A DNA stretch of 64,000 nt, taken from the NCBI RefSeq assembly GCF_002192535.1, contig NZ_NAIA01000003.1, positions 713,954 through 777,953 on the forward strand, written 5' to 3'. This stretch comes from Polynucleobacter hirudinilacicola (GTDB taxonomy: Bacteria > Pseudomonadota > Gammaproteobacteria > Burkholderiales > Burkholderiaceae). The stretch's first letter is position 1. Each line of letters opens with the position of its first letter. The notes beneath the pieces are model-generated. The model saw nothing but the letters and a program-made list of their open reading frames with translations, had not been told where the DNA came from and searched no databases. A program made the position numbers and the translations under genes. Positions 17,891 through 24,836 of this stretch are shown here, one piece after another.

Positions 17891-18067
17891 ACACCTTTTA
17901 GACTCCAATTGTCACTACATTACACCAAAATACAATTAGTAGATGGGGTGATGCAAAACATATAAACCAACAAATAACTGCATGAGCTGGGCCGAATATT
18001 CCTAAAATATGCCAATAATGTTGTATTTTTAGATGTAGGTTCTTTGGTGAAAGAGTGCGCAAAAATT

Positions 18068-18607
18068 ATGAGACATAAGGTTAACTATATTGTGAAGAGA
18101 TGCGCTTTCTTCTTTGGTGGCGACCAGCCACAAGTTTCCTGGTTAGAACGCTTTAGGGCAGCGTTTGGTACATTCGCAGGGCTTTTAGTTGTTCTCGTTA
18201 TTGCAAAGTATCTTGGAGATTTAAATGGGTTAGATGAGTGGTTAACAGCCTCTTTGGGCGCAAGTGCGTTCTTAGTTTTCACGCTCCCACAAAGTCCTAT
18301 GGCTCAACCTTGGGCTGTGATTGGGGGAAATACTCTATCTGCATTAGTTGGGATTACAGTCATTTATTTTATTGATGAACCGCTTATTGCAATGCCATTG
18401 GCTGCCAGCCTGTCAATTTTTGGTATGTTTATTTTGCGCTGTTTACATCCACCTGCAGCGGCTGTTGCATTAATTGTGGTGCTTGGACATGTGATGCATT
18501 ACCGATATGCTTTTTTTCCAGTAATGGTTGACTCAGCATTACTGGTCTTGATGGGGGTGATTTATAGCAATTTAACGAAAAAGCCCTACCCAAACAGGCC
18601 TAAGTAA
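18068..18607 (+). CDS. HPP-family integral membrane protein
   Basis: A 179-residue protein (ATG 18068; a TTG at 18044 would add eight residues) with four hydrophobic segments and the family signature CLHPPAAAVALIVVLG, containing the His-Pro-Pro that names the family. The N-terminal SWLERFRAAFGTFAGLLVVL and SLGASAFLVFTLPQSPMAQP segments are also typical. HPP proteins are four-helix inner-membrane proteins, some linked with nitrite transport. It sits inside the tRNA-Asn element, is the only plus-strand gene there, and is the best candidate for cargo. Closest chromosomal relatives would be needed to tell the substrate. Confidence 0.85.
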   Translation: MRHKVNYIVKRCAFFFGGDQPQVSWLERFRAAFGTFAGLLVVLVIAKYLGDLNGLDEWLTASLGASAFLVFTLPQSPMAQPWAVIGGNTLSALVGITVIYFIDEPLIAMPLAASLSIFGMFILRCLHPPAAAVALIVVLGHVMHYRYAFFPVMVDSALLVLMGVIYSNLTKKPYPNRPK

Positions 18608-18623
18608 GGCCTGTTGGATTGCT

Positions 18624-18767
18624 TTATTTGTGTTTCGTTGCGGCAATTGAAGCAATGCAGTCCTTAATTCCATAGTTATGGTACTTGCCTGCATTTTCTT
18701 TCTTAAGCGATTGGGCGCACTCTACAACTGAATTTCGCACATTAATTTTTGGAATATTATTTGTCAT
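18624..18767 (-). CDS. 47-residue ORF in the element, unknown
   Basis: A short minus-strand ORF with a very good ribosome site (AAAGGAGTC ending 3 bases before the ATG at 18767). The product begins MTNNIPKINVRNSVVECAQS and ends with YGIKDCIASIAATKHK; it has two Cys and no signal or membrane segment. Stop is at 18624-18626, 17 bases from the convergent HPP stop. No family is recognised. Acceptance rests on the ribosome site and the non-overlapping position. Confidence 0.55.
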   Translation of the reverse strand: MTNNIPKINVRNSVVECAQSLKKENAGKYHNYGIKDCIASIAATKHK

Positions 18768-18982
18768 CCTGACTCCTTTAAATTGATATTTTTAATTTGC
18801 TTGGAGTTAATGCCTACAAGCTATTAAATTTTAATTATTTTTTATTAATAATGCAGTAAGGCTTATTGGCGGCATTCGGACAATCTAGGTGTGCCCAAGC
18901 TTTGGCCCATACAAGCTATCGATTCTGATATGCGAAGTTTTATTGGCTTCATGGGATGAGTACTCCGAAGATAATTTCAGCG

Positions 18983-19177
18983 TTATTCAAACCACAAGAA
19001 CTGTTTTCTAGTGATTTGATAGACCCTGTTACAGAAATCTTCTTTAGATTCACCAGCCTCCTTTAAGAGGCCCTCGGATTGGTTCCAAGTGCAATCAGCC
19101 CATCCCATGTAGTAGATTTTGGTAGCTTCAGTCTTTAGCTTAATAGATAGCTTCTGTAGGCGGCTTTTTAAGGTCAT
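18983..19177 (-). CDS. 64-residue ORF in the element, unknown
   Basis: A basic, soluble 64-residue product (MTLKSRLQKLSIKLKTEATK at the start) with a Trp-rich middle (YYMGWADCTWNQSEG). The ATG at 19177 overlaps the stop of the 79-residue gene as ATGA and has GGCAGGAA upstream, so the pair is translationally coupled. No family is recognised. The 200 bases downstream, up to the 47-residue ORF, show no convincing gene, although a short frame ending DCPNAANKPYCIINKK might be a gene remnant. Confidence 0.55.
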   Translation of the reverse strand: MTLKSRLQKLSIKLKTEATKIYYMGWADCTWNQSEGLLKEAGESKEDFCNRVYQITRKQFLWFE

Positions 19178-19413
19178 TTCCTGCCCTCTAAATGAGTTAA
19201 TTCCAGGTCTGTGAGCCTTTTTTCTATTTCGGTCAACTCATATGCTTTGAGTATATTAATCAGCATGTAGACTAGTTTTGTGCCATTGCAGGGCAATATT
19301 TTGTTGCACCGTGTTTCACGATATACCTTTGCCATTTCACGCCTGATGTCTTCAGATGTTGATAGATTTATGCGAGGGGTAGGGTCATCAACAATTTCAA
19401 TATCTGTATGCAT
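19174..19413 (-). CDS. 79-residue ORF in the element, unknown
   Basis: A soluble 79-residue product (MHTDIEIVDDPTPRINLSTS at the start) predicted to be largely helical after residue 20 (EDIRREMAKVYRETRCN; LTEIEKRLTDLELTHLEGRK, a coiled-coil-like end). It overlaps the downstream 64-residue gene by 4 bases and lies 124 bases after the Rep-like gene on the same strand. No family is recognised. It is probably an accessory gene of the element's replication or control module. Confidence 0.55.
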   Translation of the reverse strand: MHTDIEIVDDPTPRINLSTSEDIRREMAKVYRETRCNKILPCNGTKLVYMLINILKAYELTEIEKRLTDLELTHLEGRK

Positions 19414-19537
19414 GGTCGGTCAATATATTGTGCAGAATAAGTTGTGCTGGATATGGTTGTGGGAGGGGACAAAGCCTGATACAGCCTTTTACTAAAAACC
19501 ATGACACGACCACATCAAGCCAATGTCAATAATCCCT

Positions 19538-19972
19538 CTAATGCAATACAACGCTATCGAATCCTGTCTTTACGAGATAGCCGAGCCAACCTACATCCTG
19601 GTAGGGTGCAATATGTATATCGCCCTTAACCCAATCCAACTTTGCATGGGCTTTGTTCAGCTCTCTTAATACATCCGCTTTTGGTAATTGACCGTTACTG
19701 CCAATCGCAAAGTGCAAATGTGGGCGTTTTTCTGTTTTGCCAATCTCCATACAAAAAATCCCATTCAACTTCGCATGGCCATACCGATATTGACGCTTAA
19801 ACAAAGCTTTGTTTACCAGTGAAAGGTAGTGGCGTCCAGTCTGCTCAAAAATTTGAGGTGTTATCTGGGTTTGGTAGTGAGGATGTCGCTTTTTGAGATT
19901 TATTGTTACGGCCCAATCGAAAGGACCTAATCCATTGAGAAATTGAAGAATTTCATCTTTACTCGGCCTCAT
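19538..19972 (-). CDS. HUH-type Rep-like protein (putative replication initiator)
   Basis: A 144-residue product from ATG 19972, one base after the stop of the preceding ORF and with GAAGG upstream. It has features of HUH endonucleases: a WAVTINLKKRHPHY first strand, the paired-His motif RPHLHFAIG near residues 83-90, and a downstream Tyr-x-x-Lys in WLGYLVKTG near residue 132, the place expected of the nicking Tyr. The second part of the protein is short, with no helicase domain, so it would only nick and initiate rolling-circle replication. The open frame could start upstream at 20029, overlapping the 80-residue gene by 56 bases. Family is inferred from motifs only. Confidence 0.6.
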   Translation of the reverse strand: MRPSKDEILQFLNGLGPFDWAVTINLKKRHPHYQTQITPQIFEQTGRHYLSLVNKALFKRQYRYGHAKLNGIFCMEIGKTEKRPHLHFAIGSNGQLPKADVLRELNKAHAKLDWVKGDIHIAPYQDVGWLGYLVKTGFDSVVLH

Positions 19973-19973
19973 C

Positions 19974-20216
19974 TCAGCCTTCGGATAGTTGGTTACAAAT
20001 GAGGCCAATTTCCAAAACGGCAACATCAAATTTATTCTGGTTAATCAATATGTGACCAGCAGGCTTAACTACTGCTCCAGCCTTAGCGAGAACTACTTTA
20101 TTTTTTCGAATAAACCATTGCAAACTAGCATCGCTTGGAAATATATGCTCACGCCCAATCCTATATTGCGTTGGATTCGTGAGTGCCAATAGGCTATTTA
20201 GTGTGACTTCATGCAT
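19974..20216 (-). CDS. 80-residue ORF upstream of the Rep-like gene
   Basis: Starts MHEVTLNSLLALTNPTQYRI with GAAGAG seven bases upstream of ATG 20216; ends ILINQNKFDVAVLEIG plus ten residues. The LTNPTQYRIGREHIFPSDAS stretch followed by LQWFIRKNKVVLAKAGAVVK may be a small DNA-binding fold, similar in style to excisionase or helix-turn-helix regulators that precede rep genes. This is inference; no motif is diagnostic. Its stop is one base before the Rep start, so the two are co-translated. Confidence 0.6.
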   Translation of the reverse strand: MHEVTLNSLLALTNPTQYRIGREHIFPSDASLQWFIRKNKVVLAKAGAVVKPAGHILINQNKFDVAVLEIGLICNQLSEG

Positions 20217-20236
20217 CGCAAACTCTTCTTTCAAAT

Positions 20237-20258
20237 TACCTTGTAGTAACGAGGCTTT
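20237..20258 (+). repeat. Element inverted repeat, copy A
   Basis: A 22-bp sequence TACCTTGTAGTAACG-A-GGCTTT that recurs on the opposite strand at 21864-21885 with one mismatch (G for A). It lies just upstream of the 80-residue ORF and Rep module. It may be an integrase arm site, a regulator site or a Rep origin repeat. Confidence 0.75.
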
Positions 20259-20263
20259 CCGAC

Positions 20264-20293
20264 CCCAGAGACAAATATCTATATGACTCTGGG
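20264..20293. repeat. Hairpin-forming inverted repeat upstream of the Rep module
   Basis: CCCAGAG (20264-20270) and CTCTGGG (20287-20293) surround an AT-rich 16-base loop. With no T-run it is not a good terminator. Placed next to repeat copy A and before a Rep-like gene, it is a candidate for the origin or an operator. Confidence 0.45.
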
Positions 20294-20328
20294 AAGATTT
20301 TGCGATTTAGTGAGTATTAATTCAAAGT

Positions 20329-20347
20329 CAAAACCTAGGGGGTTTTT
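20329..20347 (-). terminator. Short terminator-like hairpin after the HTH gene
   Basis: AAAACC (20330-20335) and GGTTTT (20341-20346) flank a 5-base loop, 8 bases past the stop of the HTH gene on the minus strand. The stem is short, so this is a modest call. Confidence 0.4.
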
Positions 20348-20354
20348 GCACTTT

Positions 20355-20798
20355 TTACTTATCCTGAACTTTTTTCTGCCTATTCCAAATTCTTCGAACG
20401 GTAGCTTCATTGCTATCAATGTCATAGGCGACAGCATTTATTTCATCGGTGATATTCGATTGATTTCGTTCCTTTCTTTGTCTAATTTCTTCGTAGATGA
20501 TTTCTTCTTGGGTTGGAGTGAAGGCTGATGGGCGGCCAACTTGAGTGCCGTGCTTTATCGCATTAATACAATCGGATAAGACAGGCAGTAGCTTCGGATG
20601 TATGGGGATTGCTTTCTTAAATAGCTTATTTAAGTGTTCACATTTGCCAGATTCAATAGCAACTTCAATTGCTTGCAGATAATCTAATGATGACTGAACC
20701 ATTCGGAGCTCAAGTCCTTTTTTTGGGTTGATAAGGCTTTCATCAACAATTTCACGCACTATCGCCTGGAGCGAAGCAGAGTATTCGGCATTTTTCAT
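20355..20798 (-). CDS. HTH-type ORF downstream of the integrase
   Basis: A 147-residue soluble protein (MKNAEYSASLQAIVREIVDE at the start). The C-terminal third, GRPSAFTPTQEEIIYEEIRQ onward to NEATVRRIWNRQKKVQDK, looks like a resolvase/transposase-style helix-turn-helix in which a GRPSxFTP segment leads to a paired-helix recognition motif. The N-terminal part is helical with no known domain. It overlaps the integrase stop as ATGA, so both are made together. A role in excision control or as element repressor is inference. Confidence 0.65.
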   Translation of the reverse strand: MKNAEYSASLQAIVREIVDESLINPKKGLELRMVQSSLDYLQAIEVAIESGKCEHLNKLFKKAIPIHPKLLPVLSDCINAIKHGTQVGRPSAFTPTQEEIIYEEIRQRKERNQSNITDEINAVAYDIDSNEATVRRIWNRQKKVQDK

Positions 20799-21805
20799 CG
20801 AAAATCTCCCATGACACGGTTTACTAAATCCGATTTATGTTTTATTGCAAGATGGCTGTAACGCTTGGTAGTCGTCAAATTGCGTTGACCTAAAACATCT
20901 GCAATTTCTAGCAGCGTAGCACCACTTTGAGCTAGGAATGATGCACAGCTATGCCTTAAGTCATGAAAGCGAAATTCTTTTACCTTGGCCTTCTTTAGGG
21001 CTTGCTTCCATCTATCCTCGTGGTTATATGGCCTGTCTGGCATTCTTGTTGAGGCAAAAATGTGCTGATTCAGCGGCTGTTCAAACTTCATCATTTCTTC
21101 AATGATTACTGGCAGCAAAGGCAATGTTTTTCGGTCTCCATTTTTTGTAATAGCCAAATAGGCTTCACCTCTCTCGAGGTTGATGTCAGACCATCGCAAT
21201 CGTTTGAGCTCACCCTTGCGAGCTCCAGTGGTAATGCCCAGAAGCGTTAGTAGATATAGTTTTGGCCATTTAGACTCTCTACAAGCTTGCAAAAGTGCTT
21301 GTCGTTCACCATCGCTTAAGAAGCGAACAATTTCATTATTTTCAGGTCTGCGTTCAATTGCTTTACAAGGATGCTCCCAGCGTTTAGGTGCAATTCGTTT
21401 TTTAATGCACCAAGTGAACAAAGCGCCAATAGCAGCTGCATAACGATTAATTGTTGCTGGAGCGTAAGGCTTATTTTTGGATTTAAAGATGGATTTACCA
21501 TCTGCATCCTTGCCGGCATAGTAGCGAGCATCTTTACTGGCAAGCTCCTCAATGGCAAAAAAGATATGGTCTTCATCCACCTCGTTGAGTGTGAACCTGC
21601 CAATTTTGGATTGCCACCAAGTCATTCTCTGAGCACGAGACTCATCTTTGCCCTGATAACAGGCCATGTAGGCATCAATTGCTTGGGAGATGGTGATACT
21701 GCCATTACGCTCTGGAAGGGCAATAAGGTTTGTTTTAGGGCTTGCGGTGCCGGAAATCACCGACAAGCTTGCAAACGGTACATCTAAAGACTCGTAACGA
21801 TTCAT
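20795..21805 (-). CDS. Tyrosine-family site-specific integrase
   Basis: A 336-residue phage-type integrase. Start ATG 21805 (MNRYESLDVPFAS) has GGAG six bases upstream; the open frame continues four codons to a TTG. An N-terminal SAM-like arm domain (about residues 35-145) is followed by the catalytic domain with TTGARKGELKRLRW (first Arg), HDLRHSCASFLAQSG (His-x-x-Arg) and TTTKRYSHL (nucleophile Tyr). All catalytic residues are present, so the enzyme looks active. It lies 83 bases past the 3-prime end of tRNA-Asn in the same direction, and the native tRNA terminator has been moved away, so tRNA transcription may feed the integrase. Confidence 0.95.
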   Translation of the reverse strand: MNRYESLDVPFASLSVISGTASPKTNLIALPERNGSITISQAIDAYMACYQGKDESRAQRMTWWQSKIGRFTLNEVDEDHIFFAIEELASKDARYYAGKDADGKSIFKSKNKPYAPATINRYAAAIGALFTWCIKKRIAPKRWEHPCKAIERRPENNEIVRFLSDGERQALLQACRESKWPKLYLLTLLGITTGARKGELKRLRWSDINLERGEAYLAITKNGDRKTLPLLPVIIEEMMKFEQPLNQHIFASTRMPDRPYNHEDRWKQALKKAKVKEFRFHDLRHSCASFLAQSGATLLEIADVLGQRNLTTTKRYSHLAIKHKSDLVNRVMGDFR

Positions 21806-21863
21806 TTTTAACTCCAATTTAGGTGACCGCTTTTTTCACCAGCGGACTAAAGTGGGAGTCTTA

Positions 21864-21885
21864 AAAGCCCCGTTACTACAAGGTA
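21864..21885 (-). repeat. Element inverted repeat, copy B
   Basis: Minus-strand copy of the 22-bp repeat at 20237-20258 (TACCTTGTAGTAACG-G-GGCTTT), 21 of 22 bases identical, ending at the edge of the right attachment repeat. The position right next to the crossover region suits an integrase arm-type or excisionase site. Confidence 0.75.
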
Positions 21886-21932
21886 TTTGGCTCCTCGACC
21901 TGGGCTCGAACCAGGGACCTACGGATTAACAG
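21885..21932 (-). repeat. Right attachment repeat inside intact tRNA-Asn
   Basis: Identical over 48 bp to 17843-17890. It includes the 3-prime 45 nt of the complete tRNA-Asn gene, from CCA to the anticodon loop. Confidence 0.95.
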
Positions 21933-21963
21933 TCCGGCGCTCTACCGACTGAGCTATCGAGGA
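21888..21963 (-). tRNA. tRNA-Asn (anticodon GTT)
   Basis: Minus-strand, 76 nt including encoded CCA (21888-21890). The acceptor strand TCCTCGA (5-prime, ending at 21963) pairs with TCGAGGA; the anticodon loop CTGTTAA gives GTT. It reads AAC and AAU. It is the intact copy restored after integration; thiD starts 22 bases away on the other strand. Confidence 0.97.
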
Positions 21964-21984
21964 ATAAGCGGATATTATAGCAAG

Positions 21985-22869
21985 ATGCGTTCACTACTTC
22001 CTACATCCGTACAGATCCCCAAAGTACTTACCATTGCTGGGTCAGACAGCGGTGGCGGGGCGGGGCTTCAGGCTGATCTTAAGGTTATCACTGCCCTTGG
22101 GGCGTATGGGATGTCAGTGATCACCGCCATCACGGCTCAAAACACTCTGGGAGTCACTCGTATTCAGGATGTGGACCTCGATGTTGTGGAAGCCCAAATT
22201 GATGCAGTCTTATTGGATATCGGGGCAGATATTGTCAAAATTGGAATGTTGGCTAGCCCAGAGATTGTGCGAACTGTAGCCCAAGCGTTGCGTCGTCATG
22301 GAGTAAAGCGGATTGTGCTTGATCCTGTATTGCGCGCCACCTCTGGTGCAAGCCTAGGCGGCGATGACACAGCCCAAGCCATGATTGCGGAATTATTTCC
22401 GATGGCAACATTGATTACGCCAAATATGGATGAGGCATCTTTGTTATTAGGTCGCGACATCTTAGCCCCGGATGATTTCAAGCAAGCTGCCCAACAGTTG
22501 CTTGATATGGGTCCGCAGGCTGTCTTGATTAAGGGTGGGCACCTTGATGCTACCCATACTCAAATCACTGATTATCTGTTGTGGAAAACGATTGAAGATG
22601 ATTTAGAAGTCATTCAGTCAAAAGAATTCAAGCACTACCGTGTGAATACTGCCAATACTCATGGCACAGGTTGTTCCTTGGCTTCAGCGATAGCTACTTA
22701 TTTAGCTGGAGGTCATGATTTAAGTCATGCAGTAGCAAAAGCAATTGCTTATGTTGAAGCCGGCTTAGAAGCAGGGCGTTTCTTGAGCATTGGCGAGGGC
22801 CCAGGACCCTTGTGGCATATGCATGATTTCTATCCTACAGCTTTGTTGGATGAAAAAGGGAGTTACTAA
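21985..22869 (+). CDS. thiD: Hydroxymethylpyrimidine/phosphomethylpyrimidine kinase
   Basis: Phosphorylates HMP twice to HMP-PP for thiamin synthesis. The 294-residue product shows the ribokinase-fold strings LTIAGSDSGGGAGLQADLKV at the N-terminus, TAITAQNTLGVTRIQDV, VLDPVLRATSGASLG, LITPNMDEASLLLG and the anion-hole motif NTHGTGCSLASAIATYLAGG. No ThiE domain is fused. The start ATG 21985 is 22 bases beyond tRNA-Asn. It converges on thiE with 21 bases between the stops, so it is transcribed apart from the thiC operon. Confidence 0.95.
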   Translation: MRSLLPTSVQIPKVLTIAGSDSGGGAGLQADLKVITALGAYGMSVITAITAQNTLGVTRIQDVDLDVVEAQIDAVLLDIGADIVKIGMLASPEIVRTVAQALRRHGVKRIVLDPVLRATSGASLGGDDTAQAMIAELFPMATLITPNMDEASLLLGRDILAPDDFKQAAQQLLDMGPQAVLIKGGHLDATHTQITDYLLWKTIEDDLEVIQSKEFKHYRVNTANTHGTGCSLASAIATYLAGGHDLSHAVAKAIAYVEAGLEAGRFLSIGEGPGPLWHMHDFYPTALLDEKGSY

Positions 22870-22890
22870 AAGCTTCTCTGCTCTTGCAGA

Positions 22891-23829
22891 CTATTGCATT
22901 AGCTCTTGCAAGTGCTTGATCGCAGCTCTCGGATCTTTGGCTTGCGTGATAGCGCGTACAACCGCCACCGAGCCAACACCACTCTTAGAAACGGCATGAA
23001 TGCTGCCTTCGTCAATGCCACCAATGGCTACCAAGGGATAGTGGCTCATGAGTTTGGCATATTGATACAAGCGACCTAAGCCTTGTGGTGCAGTAGGCAT
23101 CATTTTTAAATTCGTCGGAAAGACTGCTCCCATCGCAATATAGCTAGGGCAAAAGCGATCCGCATACGCCATCTCTGCATAACCATGAGTGCTTAAACCC
23201 AAACGTAGACCAGCTGTACGAATTTGATCTAAATTGGCAGTGGCGATATCTTCTTGACCAAGATGCACACCATAGGCGCCTGCATCAATGGCTTGCTCCC
23301 AGTAATCATTAATAAAGAGCAGGGTCTTGCTATCTTTGCTTGCTGCAACTGCTTCTTTAATTTGTTTTCTGATCTTGGATCTATCATCCGACTTAAAACG
23401 CAATTGCACTGTTGGCAGTTCTGCATCCACCATGCGTTTTACCCAATCTGCATCAGGCATCACACCATATAAACCTAAGCGAGTTGGGCATTCAGCAAAG
23501 GCATTTGGATTCATATTCCGAGTCCAGGGCAGCAAATCAAAATGCTCTGGTCTATTGGGCCATTTCTGAGCATTAAAGCCACCATCGCCTTGAGCCATCC
23601 GAGACCAGGCCTTACCTAACACCTTCGCATCAGATTCAATAAAGCCCATATGGATTGCTGCAAGAGCACCCGCAAGCTCATAGTGATCGGTAGCAGCTTC
23701 GTTATCAATTCTGGGTGGTGGATTACTAGGTGTAAATTGGGGAATCGGAATGCATAGCTCATCATTACGATGGGCTGCAATGATTTGCTCAGCAAGATCC
23801 CGAATCAGGCTCATTAGCTCTGATGCCAA
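22891..23829 (-). CDS. thiE: Thiamine-phosphate synthase with N-terminal extension
   Basis: Couples HMP-PP and thiazole phosphate to thiamin phosphate. The ThiE barrel occupies about residues 118-312, with [11 protein letters not shown] (the place of the QLR(x)K motif), [45 protein letters not shown] and VAIGGID. The product is 312 residues, some 100 longer than ThiE alone; the extension (for example [20 protein letters not shown] and [11 protein letters not shown]) is helical and unrecognised and could be a relic of a ThiD-type partner. ATG 23829 overlaps thiG by 16 bases; ATG 23814, in a TAATG overlap, is an equally good start. Confidence 0.9.
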   Translation of the reverse strand: MASELMSLIRDLAEQIIAAHRNDELCIPIPQFTPSNPPPRIDNEAATDHYELAGALAAIHMGFIESDAKVLGKAWSRMAQGDGGFNAQKWPNRPEHFDLLPWTRNMNPNAFAECPTRLGLYGVMPDADWVKRMVDAELPTVQLRFKSDDRSKIRKQIKEAVAASKDSKTLLFINDYWEQAIDAGAYGVHLGQEDIATANLDQIRTAGLRLGLSTHGYAEMAYADRFCPSYIAMGAVFPTNLKMMPTAPQGLGRLYQYAKLMSHYPLVAIGGIDEGSIHAVSKSGVGSVAVVRAITQAKDPRAAIKHLQELMQ

Positions 23830-24632
23830 AAAGGAGTGCCAACTAATGGCGTGCTCGCCTGAGCAGATTCTTGTGGCTTCATAGCGCCGGATAAATAAGC
23901 GGCGCGGCCCGCATCTACTGCCATAGCAAAGGCCTTAGCCATGACTACAGGATCTTCTGCAAGTGCAACAGCGGTATTTAAGAGAACGCCATCAAAGCCC
24001 CATTCCATAACGGTACAAGCGTGAGATGGGAGGCCAAGACCTGCATCAACTAGTAGAGGAACCTTAAGGCGGTCGCGCAATAGTTTCATTGCATAGGGAT
24101 TTAGAGGCCCCTGACCAGTTCCAATCGGTGCCGCCCAAGGCATGACGGCCTGACAACCAACATCAACTAAACGTTGGCACAAAATCAAATCTTCAGTGCA
24201 GTAAGGCAATACTTTGAAACCATCTTTGATTAATGTTTCGGCTGTTTGAACCAAGCGCAAAGTGTCTGGCTGCAAGGTGTAGTCATCACCAATTAATTCC
24301 AATTTAATCCAATCAGTCTCAAATACTTCACGGGCCATTTGAGCGGTAGTGATGACTTCTTGTGGACTATGGCAGCCTGCGGTATTGGGCAGAACGGGTA
24401 CGGCCATCTTTTTCAGGAGATCCCAAAAACCGCTATGTGCCTCAGTTGTCGAGGTCCCTTGGCGGCGCAGACTCACGGTAATCATTGCTGGATTGGATGC
24501 TTGAACAGCGTTCTCCAAGACCAGTGGTGATGGGTAACGTGAGGTGCCTAACAATAGCCGGCTAGCAAAGCTCTCGCCATAGAGAACTAAAGCATCGGCG
24601 CTGTTGAGATTATTGGGTAATGGTGCGGTCAT
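23814..24632 (-). CDS. thiG: Thiazole synthase
   Basis: Forms the thiazole phosphate ring from DXP, ThiS-thiocarboxylate and dehydroglycine. The 272-residue product has [20 protein letters not shown] at the N-terminus, the Schiff-base Lys in [11 protein letters not shown] near residue 105, [31 protein letters not shown] and the phosphate-binding [16 protein letters not shown]. It lies 6 bases after thiS and overlaps thiE, so it is in the thiC-thiO-thiS-thiG-thiE operon. Confidence 0.96.
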   Translation of the reverse strand: MTAPLPNNLNSADALVLYGESFASRLLLGTSRYPSPLVLENAVQASNPAMITVSLRRQGTSTTEAHSGFWDLLKKMAVPVLPNTAGCHSPQEVITTAQMAREVFETDWIKLELIGDDYTLQPDTLRLVQTAETLIKDGFKVLPYCTEDLILCQRLVDVGCQAVMPWAAPIGTGQGPLNPYAMKLLRDRLKVPLLVDAGLGLPSHACTVMEWGFDGVLLNTAVALAEDPVVMAKAFAMAVDAGRAAYLSGAMKPQESAQASTPLVGTPFWHQS

Positions 24633-24638
24633 GATTAT

Positions 24639-24836
24639 TTAACCTCCGGTAACCGGAGCAATGATTTCTATTTCGTCATTCTCATTAAGAAGAAACTCAC
24701 CATGCTGAGTCTTGGGTACAAAGTTCAAATTCACAGCTACAGCATAGGGCGGCTTCGCGTCTATTAAAGAAAGCACATCAGAGATCACGCTCTGAGTGGG
24801 GAGCTCATGCTCAATTTGGTTCACGATTACACGCAT
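24639..24836 (-). CDS. thiS: Sulfur carrier protein ThiS
   Basis: A 65-residue ubiquitin-like sulfur carrier ending in the required Gly-Gly (EIIAPVTGG), where the thiocarboxylate forms. The body (MRVIVNQIEHELPTQSVISD at the start; VAVNLNFVPKTQHGEFLLNE) has the beta-grasp pattern of the family. The first codons overlap the end of thiO by 10 bases. The activating enzyme ThiF is not in this window and must be supplied elsewhere. Confidence 0.93.
   Translation of the reverse strand: MRVIVNQIEHELPTQSVISDVLSLIDAKPPYAVAVNLNFVPKTQHGEFLLNENDEIEIIAPVTGG

Larger units (their letters stand above)
17673..18067. other. Non-coding interval holding the left boundary of the integrated element
   Basis: No convincing gene is seen here. 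The interval holds an AT-rich leader for the small membrane protein, the old tRNA-Asn terminator (17810-17840), the 48-bp left repeat (17843-17890) and about 175 bases of AT-rich sequence up to the HPP gene. A degenerate match (GTCACTACAT at 17911) to the element's internal 22-bp repeat core lies just inside the repeat. Confidence 0.6.
17843..21932. mobile_element. Integrative element of about 4 kb in tRNA-Asn
   Basis: Bounded by 48-bp direct repeats from tRNA-Asn, with an intact tRNA at the right end next to a tyrosine integrase gene. Inside, in order: HPP membrane protein (+), 47-residue ORF (-), ORFs of 64 and 79 residues (-), HUH Rep-like protein (-), 80-residue ORF (-), HTH-type ORF (-) and integrase (-). 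No capsid, tail, packaging, relaxase or conjugation gene is visible. It could be a satellite-like element, a degenerate prophage or a small integrated plasmid. The integrase, HTH, 80-residue, Rep and small genes all run in one direction, away from the tRNA. Confidence 0.88.

Noticed and set aside
18781..18982. Short minus-strand frames ending ...DCPNAANKPYCIINKK or starting MKPIKLRISESIA
   Set aside because: Each is under 35 codons without a convincing ribosome site, and a stop blocks extension. They may be remnants, but are not supported as genes.
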